Source of the DNA: Paenibacillus silagei
GTDB lineage: Bacteria > Bacillota > Bacilli > Paenibacillales > Paenibacillaceae
Direction of reading: 5' to 3'
NCBI RefSeq assembly: GCF_017874735.1
Contig: NZ_JAGGLV010000039.1
Span: 1 to 39,583, forward strand
DNA: 39,583 nt
Part shown: positions 8,363 through 15,538 of the stretch, piece after piece
Position numbering within the stretch: the stretch's first letter is position 1
Layout of the letters: each line of letters opens with the position of its first letter
The notes under the pieces: model-generated
The model's input: only the letters and a program-made list of their open reading frames with translations
Database searches by the model: none
Told to the model about the DNA's origin: nothing
Made by a program: the position numbers and the translations under genes

Positions 8363-9259
8363 TTACAGCGCAACAGTCTTCGCCTTGGCATCCTCAAGCA
8401 GCATCTGAATCAGCGACTGGAGCGGCAGGGACTTCCACTTCTTCGGATGCAGCAGCAGTTGCAGATCGAAATGAATCTCCGGGTGGGCAAAAGACAGCTC
8501 GGACAGGTTCCCCCGCTCGATCTCCTCCTCCGCCACAATCCGCGGCAGCAGCGCTATGCCCAGGCCATTGCGCACACATCGCTTAATCGCCTCCAGATTC
8601 GACAGCTCAAAACCAATCCGAAACACGATCCCGTGGTCCCGGAGCAGGTTCTCGAACAGGCTGCGGTAAATGCAGCTCTCCTCTGAGACAATCAGCTCGC
8701 AGTTGTTCAGATCCTGGAGGGTCACCTGCTCCAGCCGGGCCAGCGGATGGCTGGCTGGTGCCACAAGGACAAGCGGCTCATCGCGGATAATCGTTCGCGT
8801 AAGCGCGCTATCCACCGTGCTGCGGTCCAGCAGAAGACCGATATCAACCTCTCCGTCCCTGATTTTAGAGATCAGATTGGCCTCCTGCTCAGTCTGCAAA
8901 TGAATATTCAGACCAGGGAACATCGTCCGCAGCTGCTGCAGGAACGGCGGCAAATAGAAGGCTGCAAGTGAATCAATCGTTCCAATCGTAAGCGTTCCGC
9001 CGATCTGCTGGGCGATCGTTTCCTTAGAGCGGTCATAGAGATCCAGAATCTCCACGAATAGCTTAAGCAGCTCCTCTCCCGGCGGTGTCAGGCGCAAGGC
9101 GCGGCCATGCCGTTCGATAAGCGGCACGCCGTATTCCTTCTCAATCTTCTGTATCTGCGTCGTGACGCTGGACTGTGCATAGCCCAGCTCTTCAGCCGCA
9201 CGCGTGAAGCTCTGCCGCTTGGCCACTTCGCGGAAGGTCCGCATATACGTTAAATCCAT
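8363..9259 (-). CDS. LysR-type transcriptional regulator, divergent from dapA-like gene
   Basis: 298 aa. LysR helix-turn-helix at residues 1-60 (RQSFTRAAEELGYAQSSVTT at about 15-34) and an effector domain from about residue 88. Start ATG 9259 is preceded by AGGGTGA at 4 nt. It faces a DapA-family gene across 119 bp containing a perfect 15-bp palindrome with T-N11-A geometry, the classical LysR arrangement. It probably autoregulates and controls the aldolase gene. It resembles CysB/CbbR-like LysR regulators only in general layout; the inducer is unknown. Confidence 0.93.
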   Translation of the reverse strand: MDLTYMRTFREVAKRQSFTRAAEELGYAQSSVTTQIQKIEKEYGVPLIERHGRALRLTPPGEELLKLFVEILDLYDRSKETIAQQIGGTLTIGTIDSLAAFYLPPFLQQLRTMFPGLNIHLQTEQEANLISKIRDGEVDIGLLLDRSTVDSALTRTIIRDEPLVLVAPASHPLARLEQVTLQDLNNCELIVSEESCIYRSLFENLLRDHGIVFRIGFELSNLEAIKRCVRNGLGIALLPRIVAEEEIERGNLSELSFAHPEIHFDLQLLLHPKKWKSLPLQSLIQMLLEDAKAKTVAL

Positions 9260-9273
9260 CGTCTCACCCTAAC

Positions 9274-9288
9274 ATCAATATTATTGAT
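9274..9288. promoter_or_regulatory. LysR-box palindrome between lysR and dapA-like gene
   Basis: Perfect 15-bp palindrome with arms ATCAATA and TATTGAT around a central T. It contains the T-N11-A LysR core (T 9275, A 9287). It overlaps the early transcribed region of the lysR gene, just upstream of its ribosome binding site. A TATAAT -10-like box for lysR is at 9303-9308 (minus). Function is inferred from position. Confidence 0.6.
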
Positions 9289-9378
9289 AACCCACATCAT
9301 TTATTATAGCTAACAACGATGCAATAATCCATGGTACAGTAGAACAAACGGATTTTACATTTTTGGAGGACGATATTC

Positions 9379-10284
9379 ATGTTAACAGAAGAACAGATTT
9401 ATGGAATTTATGTTCCCGTGGTCACCCCGTTCCATGCTGCTGGTGAGCTTGATCTGGAATCGTATCAGCGTTATGTGAGCAACATCATCAAGAACAATAT
9501 TCATGGTCTGGTCGTCAATGGAACCACTGGAGAATCGCCGACAGTCAATATACAGGAATTACAGTCTCTCGTAGATACCTCACGGGAACTTCTGAAGTCC
9601 AGCTCTATCCCGCTCGTGGTGGGCACAGGTACAAATGATACCTACTCTACCGTGGCCCGTACTGAGCTGGCGGCGAACGCAGGTGCCGATGCCGCCCTGG
9701 TGGTTGTCCCTTATTACAGCCGTCCGTCCCAGGAAGGCATCATCGCTCATTTCCGCAAGGCGGCAGAGGTGGGTCTGCCCATTATGGCTTACGATATCCC
9801 GGGCCGCACTGGAGTCGGCATGACGCTGGACACCGCCCGTACGATCCTGGAGATGAACAATGTCGTAGGGTTAAAAGACTGCTCCGGCTCCCCCCTGCTC
9901 GTTTCCGAGCTGTCCAAGAGCGGCAGCAAGCCCGTGCTCTGCGGCGACGATCTGCATTTCTTCGACATGCTGGGCTACGGGGCCGCCGGAGGTATGCTGG
10001 CCTCAGCCAATGTACATACAGGCCGCTTCCTAAGCATCTACGAGCAGTACAGAGCCGGTCAGATTGAGGCTGCACAGGCTGCGTATGATCAGCTAGTGCC
10101 GCTGATGAAGCTGCTGTTCAAGGAGTCCAACCCGGCCCCGATCAAATGGCTGCTCAGCGAACTCGGAGAGCTCTCCTCAGACACGCTCCGCTTGCCAATG
10201 ACTTCCATTAGCACCGCGCTGCGCGAGGAGCTGGGCGCCTACCTTGCAGAGGAAGCTGTCAGCGGCAGACAAGAAGCGATATAA
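9379..10284 (+). CDS. DapA / N-acetylneuraminate lyase family aldolase (dihydrodipicolinate synthase-like)
   Basis: 301 aa class I aldolase of the TIM-barrel DapA/NanA family. Key motifs are GTTGE (about 48-52), a Tyr in VPYYSRP, Tyr-Arg in AYDIPGRTG (about 137) and the Schiff-base Lys in GLKDCSG (about 163). The DIPGRTG motif fits the DapA branch better than NanA. GGAGGA is 8 nt before the ATG. It is monocistronic with its own LysR regulator and a strong terminator, rather than next to asd/dapG as in the B. subtilis dap operon. It is therefore likely a paralog, and may act in lysine/dipicolinate synthesis or on another keto-acid. Confidence 0.85.
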   Translation: MLTEEQIYGIYVPVVTPFHAAGELDLESYQRYVSNIIKNNIHGLVVNGTTGESPTVNIQELQSLVDTSRELLKSSSIPLVVGTGTNDTYSTVARTELAANAGADAALVVVPYYSRPSQEGIIAHFRKAAEVGLPIMAYDIPGRTGVGMTLDTARTILEMNNVVGLKDCSGSPLLVSELSKSGSKPVLCGDDLHFFDMLGYGAAGGMLASANVHTGRFLSIYEQYRAGQIEAAQAAYDQLVPLMKLLFKESNPAPIKWLLSELGELSSDTLRLPMTSISTALREELGAYLAEEAVSGRQEAI

Positions 10285-10310
10285 CCGTTAAGAGGCCATG
10301 GAGCAGACAA

Positions 10311-10357
10311 ACACCCGCCATTTTCAGTGAGATACTGAGAATGGCGGGTGTTTTTTG
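10311..10357 (+). terminator. Terminator of the dapA-like gene
   Basis: Stem of 18 bp with one mismatch (10311-10328 with 10334-10351, core ACACCCGCCATT) followed by TTTTTT on the plus strand. Confidence 0.93.
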
Positions 10358-10410
10358 TTAAAATATAAGAATTTAGTTTCACGCTATAAATGATCCTTGT
10401 ATTTCTCGCT

Positions 10411-10450
10411 GAAACGGTACCGTCCTTTAAAAGGACGGCGAAGCCGTTTC
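10411..10450. repeat. Nested stem-loop element (possible dispersed repeat and helicase terminator)
   Basis: Two nested stems: outer GAAACGG (10411-10417) with CCGTTTC (10444-10450), and inner CCGTCCTT (10420-10427) with AAGGACGG (10431-10438). It lies 44 bp beyond the stop of the helicase gene but has no T-tract on either strand. It resembles a dispersed palindromic element more than a terminator. Copy number cannot be judged from one window. Confidence 0.5.
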
Positions 10451-10493
10451 CACTTGGATAAGGTCAAGCATTACTGCACGTTACAAAATCGAA

Positions 10494-12023
10494 TTACGAG
10501 CGGCCCGCTTTAGCCGCTGGACGGCTGGACGGACGTCCGCTCTGACCGCCAGGTCTGCTGCCCGAAGGGTTTGAACGGCCGTATGAACCGCTGGACGATT
10601 TCTGGCTCTGGCTGCCGGCTGGACGCCCGTTGGCATTAGCCTGGCCCCCCGAAGCACCTCTCGCTCCACCGCCAGCATAACTGCTGCCCGATGCGCTTCT
10701 AGCTCCACTGCCTGCTTGACCGCTTCCAGAAGCGCCTTTAGCGCCACCTGTGTTGCCGCCGCTCTGCTGTTTGCCTTGCGCGAACCATTCCGACTTCGGC
10801 TTGCGGGGCGGATTCGTCTTGGCTTTCTGCGACGGTTTGACCGGCGCTTTGCCGGGACGGTCTGCCAGCAATGCCAGATTGCTCTTAGACATCGGATACG
10901 CATGCTCCTTGATCTCCGGAATCGTCTTGCCAATCAGCTTCTGGATATCCTTCAGATACGGAATTTCCTCCGCTTCGCATAGCGAGATGGCGATGCCGCT
11001 CATCCCCGCACGGCCGGTCCGGCCAATACGGTGAACATAGGTTTCCGGGATATTCGGCAGGTTGAAGTTGATGACATGGGACAGCTCATCAATATCAATT
11101 CCGCGCGCAGCGATGTCTGTAGCTACCAGTACGCGTGTCGCTCCGCTCTTGAAATTTCTCAGCGCATTCTGGCGCTCATTCTGTGATTTGTTCCCGTGAA
11201 TGGCCTGTGCTGTAATATTAATGCGGGTTAAATCCCGGGTTACCCGGTCCGCGCCGCGTTTGGTGCGTGTGAATACCAGTGCCGATACAATCGACGGGTC
11301 CTGCAGCAGACGGTTCAGCTGATTCTGCTTATTTCCGTTCTCCAGCAGATAGATCGACTGCTCAATTCTGTCTACCGTGGAGGATACCGGAGTAATTTCG
11401 ATTTTCACCGGATTGACAAGCAGTGTCTTTACCAGCTGCGAAATCTCCGCAGGCATAGTGGCTGAGAAGAACAACGTCTGCATCTTGAGCGGCATCTTGG
11501 CGATAATCCGCTTCACATCATGAATGAAGCCCATGTCCAGCATGCGGTCCGCTTCATCCAGCACGAGAATCTGCACATGCTGCAGATCCACACGCTTTTG
11601 GCTGATCAGGTCGATTAGACGGCCCGGAGTAGCAATCAGAATGTCGGCACCGATTGCAAGCGCCCGCTCCTGTGCCTTCTGTGATACTCCACCGACAATG
11701 GCTGTCGAACGGATGGTTGTGAACTTGCTGTAAGCCTGAATGTTCTCTTGAATTTGCAGCGCCAGCTCACGGGTAGGCGTAAGAATCAGGGAACGGATGC
11801 GCTTGCCTCCGCCGGTTCTGCCCGGCTGCTGGCTCAGCAGCTGAATAATCGGCAACGAGAAGGCCGCCGTTTTACCGGTACCTGTCTGTGCACAGCCCAG
11901 GATGTCTCTGCCGGCTAATGCCGCAGGAATAGACTCTTCCTGGATCGGGGTCGGGGATGTATAGTTTTCCAGGCTAAGCGCCTTAAGAATCGGGGGGATC
12001 AGGTTCAAATCGTTAAATGTCAT
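10494..12023 (-). CDS. DEAD-box ATP-dependent RNA helicase (RhlE/CshA-like)
   Basis: 509 aa. All helicase motifs are present: PTPIQ (Q motif), AQTGTGKT (I), PTRELA (Ia), TPGR (Ib), DEAD (II), SAT (III), ATDIAARGID (V) and HRIGRTGRAG (VI). After about residue 395 the protein becomes a ~110-residue low-complexity tail rich in Gly, Ser, Arg and Ala, probably disordered and RNA-binding. ATG 12023 is chosen because GAAGGAG lies 5 nt upstream; a start at 12044 would place this ribosome binding site inside the gene. Such helicases remodel structured RNA, often in the cold or in ribosome assembly or degradosomes; RNase J and RNase Y are also encoded in this window. Confidence 0.95.
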   Translation of the reverse strand: MTFNDLNLIPPILKALSLENYTSPTPIQEESIPAALAGRDILGCAQTGTGKTAAFSLPIIQLLSQQPGRTGGGKRIRSLILTPTRELALQIQENIQAYSKFTTIRSTAIVGGVSQKAQERALAIGADILIATPGRLIDLISQKRVDLQHVQILVLDEADRMLDMGFIHDVKRIIAKMPLKMQTLFFSATMPAEISQLVKTLLVNPVKIEITPVSSTVDRIEQSIYLLENGNKQNQLNRLLQDPSIVSALVFTRTKRGADRVTRDLTRINITAQAIHGNKSQNERQNALRNFKSGATRVLVATDIAARGIDIDELSHVINFNLPNIPETYVHRIGRTGRAGMSGIAISLCEAEEIPYLKDIQKLIGKTIPEIKEHAYPMSKSNLALLADRPGKAPVKPSQKAKTNPPRKPKSEWFAQGKQQSGGNTGGAKGASGSGQAGSGARSASGSSYAGGGARGASGGQANANGRPAGSQSQKSSSGSYGRSNPSGSRPGGQSGRPSSRPAAKAGRS

Positions 12024-12193
12024 TTTATCTCCTTCATTGTGCATACATATATTGGTGAATCCTTAATTCCATTACTGTATATTCCTTTTGCGGCGTCTCC
12101 ACATAGCGCTCAGCAAAGTCATAACACATAATGATAACACATAAAAGCGAATATGAAAACTTTCATTTCTTTCTTTTCAAAAAAATCTACAAT

Positions 12194-12221
12194 AAAAAAA
12201 GCAGAGGAAGGGTCCCCTGCT
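12194..12221 (-). terminator. Terminator of the pduL-like gene
   Basis: Stem AGCAGGGGA / TCCTCTGCT on the minus strand (one G-U pair, 12200-12208 with 12213-12221) followed by seven T residues. Confidence 0.88.
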
Positions 12222-12244
12222 CTTGTCTTACCTATTATAAAATA

Positions 12245-12817
12245 CTAGTCTAGGATTTCAGCGGTATCGCCATTATTGGCACCCGCAGCGTTAGCTTCAT
12301 CGGTATCGATGTGCATGTCCAGCTTGAAGCTGTCGGATACGCGTGCAATCACGTTCTCCAGCACCAGGCCGCGTTCGCCGCCCAGACGTACCTTCAGGAG
12401 CTGCTTATCGGCAATACCCCAAGCTTCTGCTTCGGAAGTATGGAAGTGGATGTGGCGCGCTGCTACAATAACACCAGTCTCCAGCTCAACTTCACCGGCA
12501 GGTCCTTTAATCGTAATTCCTGGTGTTCCTTCAATATTGCCGGATTCACGGACAGGTGCCTTCACGCCGAGGCTGAAGGAGTCTGTGCGGGATACTTCCA
12601 GCTGCGAAGCCGGACGGGCAGGTCCGAGGATTCTTACTTTGTCGAACTTCCCTTTCGAACCAATGACAGCCACTTGCTCATTCGCTGCGAATTGTCCGGG
12701 TTGGGACAGCGGTTTGAACTCGGTCAATTGATAACCTGGGCCAAACAATGCTTCTACGTGCTCCTGCGTAAGGTGAATATGCCGGGCCGACACACCTACG
12801 GGTACAGTCTTGCTCAT
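12245..12817 (-). CDS. pduL: Phosphate propanoyltransferase (PduL-type phosphotransacylase)
   Basis: 190 aa. The two PduL barrel halves carry the zinc-binding His clusters SARHIHL (about 9-15) and AARHIHF (about 124-130), plus DMHIDTDEAN near the C-terminus. The family transfers acyl groups between CoA and phosphate (propionyl or acetyl). There is no N-terminal microcompartment-targeting peptide and no pdu/eut neighbours, so this is a free cytosolic form, probably acting in acetate or propionate metabolism. Start ATG 12817 has AAGGAG about 10 nt upstream; the longer frame to 12862 lacks a ribosome binding site. Confidence 0.9.
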   Translation of the reverse strand: MSKTVPVGVSARHIHLTQEHVEALFGPGYQLTEFKPLSQPGQFAANEQVAVIGSKGKFDKVRILGPARPASQLEVSRTDSFSLGVKAPVRESGNIEGTPGITIKGPAGEVELETGVIVAARHIHFHTSEAEAWGIADKQLLKVRLGGERGLVLENVIARVSDSFKLDMHIDTDEANAAGANNGDTAEILD

Positions 12818-12892
12818 TTTTAAGTCACTCCTTGTATTTTCTCTAGTATCTGTACAAGCCACTGAACATTATACCTCTAATTACCTGAAAAT

Positions 12893-12928
12893 AAAAAGAC
12901 CCGCATCACAATGCGAGGCTTTTTTCCG
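12893..12928 (-). terminator. Terminator of the dipeptidase gene
   Basis: Short stem CGCAT / ATGCG with extended pairing, flanked by A5 on the left (T-tract on the minus strand) and T6 on the right. It lies about 75 bp beyond the stop at 13003. Confidence 0.7.
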
Positions 12929-13002
12929 GGCATATTACGATTCTGTGAATGCTTCATCCTGGTTTTTCCAATTCATAGTCACTTCCTGGTGAGAAAAGAG
13001 GG

Positions 13003-13965
13003 TTAACCTCCGGAAGAAGGCAGCTGCTCCCTCAAGAACCCCAGCGCATTCTCATACAGCCAGCCCCGTACATCAGCTTCGGGATAGTATTTCAGCAGCA
13101 TCTCGGCGAACTCCGCATATTGCCCCGGATGCTCCAGCCCTTCTACCCACGCTTCAATTCCGTCAAAATCCGAGCCGAACATCAGCTGTCCGCTCCCGCC
13201 AAGACCACAGACATGCTCAATATGCCTCAGCATATCCTCCCTCCGGGCTGCTCCTTCATCCCGCACGAACCAGGGGACAAAGGTAAGCCCGATTCGCCCG
13301 TCCTTGGCAATCAGTGCCTTCAGCTGCTCATCACTCAGGTTGCGGGGATGACTGCAGACCGCTGCGCAATTTGAATGCGAAGCAATGAAGGGACGGGTAC
13401 TGAGCTCCAGCAGCTCCCAGAAGCCTGCCGGAGCCAAATGCGACACATCCAGCAGCATGCCGCTCCCGTTGCACCAGTCGATCAGCTTCCGGCCATGCTC
13501 AGTGAAACCGCCGTTCCGCCGCTCCAGCACACCGTCCGCCGCCCAGTTGGCATAGTTCCAGGTAATCCCCAGGCAACGCACACCCAGCTCGAAGCATAAC
13601 TGGGCATAGAACAGATTGCCCTCCAGACCGTCCACGCCCTCCAGAGAGAGCATTCCATAGGCTGGTGCAGTGAAGCTGCCTTCCTGCGCTTCTTCCTTCC
13701 ACCTCAGCCACTGCAGCCCTCCAGGACCGGTAACCTTTTGATGGAAGCACTCGATTTGCCCCAGAATATCCTCGAACTTTGCCCTTCCGCGCACCGCAGA
13801 CAAATAGATGGCAAAAACCTGCAGTCCGACATTTCCCTCTGTCAGCCGCTCTGCGGTCACATCCAGCCGGGGATCATTCTTGAAGTCTATCCCTGGATTC
13901 GCCCGCAGCTTACTCAGAGCATCACAATGAAAATCCGCCACCTTCAGCCTCCTGTTTCCCACCAT
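13003..13965 (-). CDS. Membrane dipeptidase family protein (peptidase M19)
   Basis: 320 aa, normal for the M19 renal-dipeptidase family. Metal ligands are visible: HxD in ADFHCD (about 11-16), Glu in MLSLEGVDG, His in LDVSHL and His in ASHSN; GSDFDG lies near the C-terminus. The family hydrolyses dipeptides, including L-D and dehydro-dipeptides, with a binuclear zinc centre. No signal peptide is seen, so it is probably cytosolic despite the family name. AAGGAG lies 9 nt before ATG 13965. It is monocistronic, between spoVS and the pduL-like gene. Confidence 0.93.
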   Translation of the reverse strand: MVGNRRLKVADFHCDALSKLRANPGIDFKNDPRLDVTAERLTEGNVGLQVFAIYLSAVRGRAKFEDILGQIECFHQKVTGPGGLQWLRWKEEAQEGSFTAPAYGMLSLEGVDGLEGNLFYAQLCFELGVRCLGITWNYANWAADGVLERRNGGFTEHGRKLIDWCNGSGMLLDVSHLAPAGFWELLELSTRPFIASHSNCAAVCSHPRNLSDEQLKALIAKDGRIGLTFVPWFVRDEGAARREDMLRHIEHVCGLGGSGQLMFGSDFDGIEAWVEGLEHPGQYAEFAEMLLKYYPEADVRGWLYENALGFLREQLPSSGG

Positions 13966-14070
13966 AGGTCAGCTCTCCTTCTTTCTTCACCTGAATATCC
14001 AAATGAACCGTTGACAGCCCAGCGTCTATTTCATGTATATGCACCTAACTGAAGCGGCAGTCAGCACAGC

Positions 14071-14098
14071 AAAAAGCCTGTTTACAATGTAAACAGGC
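14071..14098 (-). terminator. Terminator of spoVS
   Basis: Perfect 10-bp stem GCCTGTTTAC / GTAAACAGGC (14076-14085 with 14089-14098) followed by five T on the minus strand. Confidence 0.92.
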
Positions 14099-14121
14099 CT
14101 AATCTAAATGATTCACTTGAG

Positions 14122-14382
14122 TTATCTAGGTTCTACAATAAGTTTGATTGCCGTCCGGTCTTCCCCATCAATCACTATATCCGTAAAAGCCGGAATACAG
14201 ATCAAGTCCACTCCGCTAGGTGCGACAAATCCCCGGGCGATGGCAACGGCCTTCACGGCCTGGTTCAGTGCTCCTGCTCCAATAGCTTGTAGCTCGGCCG
14301 ATCCACGTTCGCGAAGAACACCTGCTAATGCGCCAGCAACGGAATTTGGATTGGATTTAGCTGATACTTTTAATACATCCAT
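14122..14382 (-). CDS. spoVS: Stage V sporulation protein S
   Basis: 86 aa Alba-like small protein: starts MDVLKVSAKSNPNSVAGALA and contains the conserved GAGALNQAVKAVAIARG segment. SpoVS is a putative nucleic-acid-binding protein needed for spore coat and core development; in B. subtilis it depends on sigma-H. A GGGGAGG ribosome binding site lies 7-8 nt before the ATG, and a perfect sigma-H promoter lies upstream. It follows ymdB in the conserved rny-ymdB-spoVS order. Confidence 0.97.
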   Translation of the reverse strand: MDVLKVSAKSNPNSVAGALAGVLRERGSAELQAIGAGALNQAVKAVAIARGFVAPSGVDLICIPAFTDIVIDGEDRTAIKLIVEPR

Positions 14383-14436
14383 AGTAAGTACCTCCCCTGG
14401 GAAAATGATGGTGTTCTTCTTCCACTACAGTAGATG

Positions 14437-14465
14437 TTATTCGCTTCAGAAGAATTAATTCCTTC
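14437..14465 (-). promoter_or_regulatory. Sigma-H promoter of spoVS
   Basis: On the minus strand, -35 GAAGGAATT (14457-14465), an 11-bp spacer and -10 AGCGAATAA (14437-14445). This fits the sigma-H consensus RnAGGAwWW-N11-RnnGAATww at every defined position. It agrees with the known sigma-H control of spoVS in B. subtilis. Confidence 0.85.
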
Positions 14466-14597
14466 TTTTTGCGGACCTCTCCGGAGAAAATAGTTCAAAA
14501 GATACTCTTTTTCGATATAATAAATATCACACTTCACCCAAAACAAAATGAGTATTACCGAATTACCTATTTGCAAGTAGAAACGGCATTGCCGTCC

Positions 14598-15392
14598 TTA
14601 GCTCATCACCCATTCATCCTCACGCAGCCGGATCTTCTCCAGTCGTGTCGCTCTGCCTGTAGCTTCATCAAGTTCTGCGAATAGACCATGCAGCTGCCAT
14701 TTGCCTTCGTCGACTACAAACCGGGAGGGAAGCTGAGTTGTAAATTTATAGATGATCGCATCCTTTTCCATACCCAGAATCCCTTCTCTTGAACCAACCA
14801 TACCCGCATCTGTAAGATACGCTGTACCTCCAGGCAGGATCACATCATCATTACTCTGCACATGAGTATGTGTGCCGACTACAATCGAAGCCATTCCATC
14901 CATAAAATAGCCCATCGCAATTTTCTCGGAGGTTGCTTCCGCATGGAAATCCACCAGAATGCACTTATGCTCTCTGCGCAGTTCCTCCACAATCTCCTCG
15001 CCTACCCGGAACGGGTCATCAATCGCCGGAAGAAAGGTACGGCCCTGCAGATTCACAATCGCCAGCTGCTTGCCGTTCCCCTTAACAACGGTATATCCAC
15101 GGCCCGGTGTCCCCGGCGGAAAGTTAGCCGGACGGATGATCCGCGGCTCGTCGTCGATGAACTCGAAGATATCCTTGTTGTCCCAGGTGTGGTTGCCCAT
15201 CGTAATACCGTGGATACCCCAGTTAAAGAATTCGTTAGCGATAGCAGCGGTGATCCCTCTGCCGGCAGCGGCATTCTCACCATTGGCAATGATGATATGC
15301 GGCTGATATTTGCTTTTCAGGGAAGGCAGCATTTCACGCAGCGCTTTTCTGCCTGTATTGCCTACAATGTCTCCGATAAATAAAACTTTAAT
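14598..15392 (-). CDS. ymdB: YmdB-family metallophosphoesterase (2',3'-cyclic nucleotide phosphodiesterase), AUU start
   Basis: 264 aa, the same length as B. subtilis YmdB. Metal ligands are IGD (residue 8), NGEN, GNHTWDN, DFHAEAT and GTHTHVQ. YmdB hydrolyses 2',3'-cAMP and affects RNase Y-dependent gene expression, biofilm formation and sporulation. Start: the first in-frame ATG (15332) would remove the essential Asp and the first strand. The frame stays open to a TAG at 15405-15407 but contains no ATG, GTG or TTG there. AGGAGG (15401-15406) lies 8 nt before ATT 15392, giving M-KVLFIGDIVG. An alternative ATT is at 15395. It is downstream of rny, with a terminator between. Confidence 0.93.
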   Translation of the reverse strand: MKVLFIGDIVGNTGRKALREMLPSLKSKYQPHIIIANGENAAAGRGITAAIANEFFNWGIHGITMGNHTWDNKDIFEFIDDEPRIIRPANFPPGTPGRGYTVVKGNGKQLAIVNLQGRTFLPAIDDPFRVGEEIVEELRREHKCILVDFHAEATSEKIAMGYFMDGMASIVVGTHTHVQSNDDVILPGGTAYLTDAGMVGSREGILGMEKDAIIYKFTTQLPSRFVVDEGKWQLHGLFAELDEATGRATRLEKIRLREDEWVMS

Positions 15393-15504
15393 AATCTTCT
15401 CCTCCTAAATTTTGGGTTTGTGTATGCTCTGCCAACCATAAATCGCTGCTTAAGTATAATTTCACCTATTCTGCTTCATTCCAAACGCCACGGCGTGCTG
15501 CATG

Positions 15505-15527
15505 AAAAAAGGCCCCGCAAGGGGGCC
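15505..15527 (-). terminator. Terminator of rny
   Basis: Stem GGCCCC / GGGGCC (15511-15516 with 15521-15526) followed by six T on the minus strand. Confidence 0.9.
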
Positions 15528-15538
15528 GATTTCCTTAT

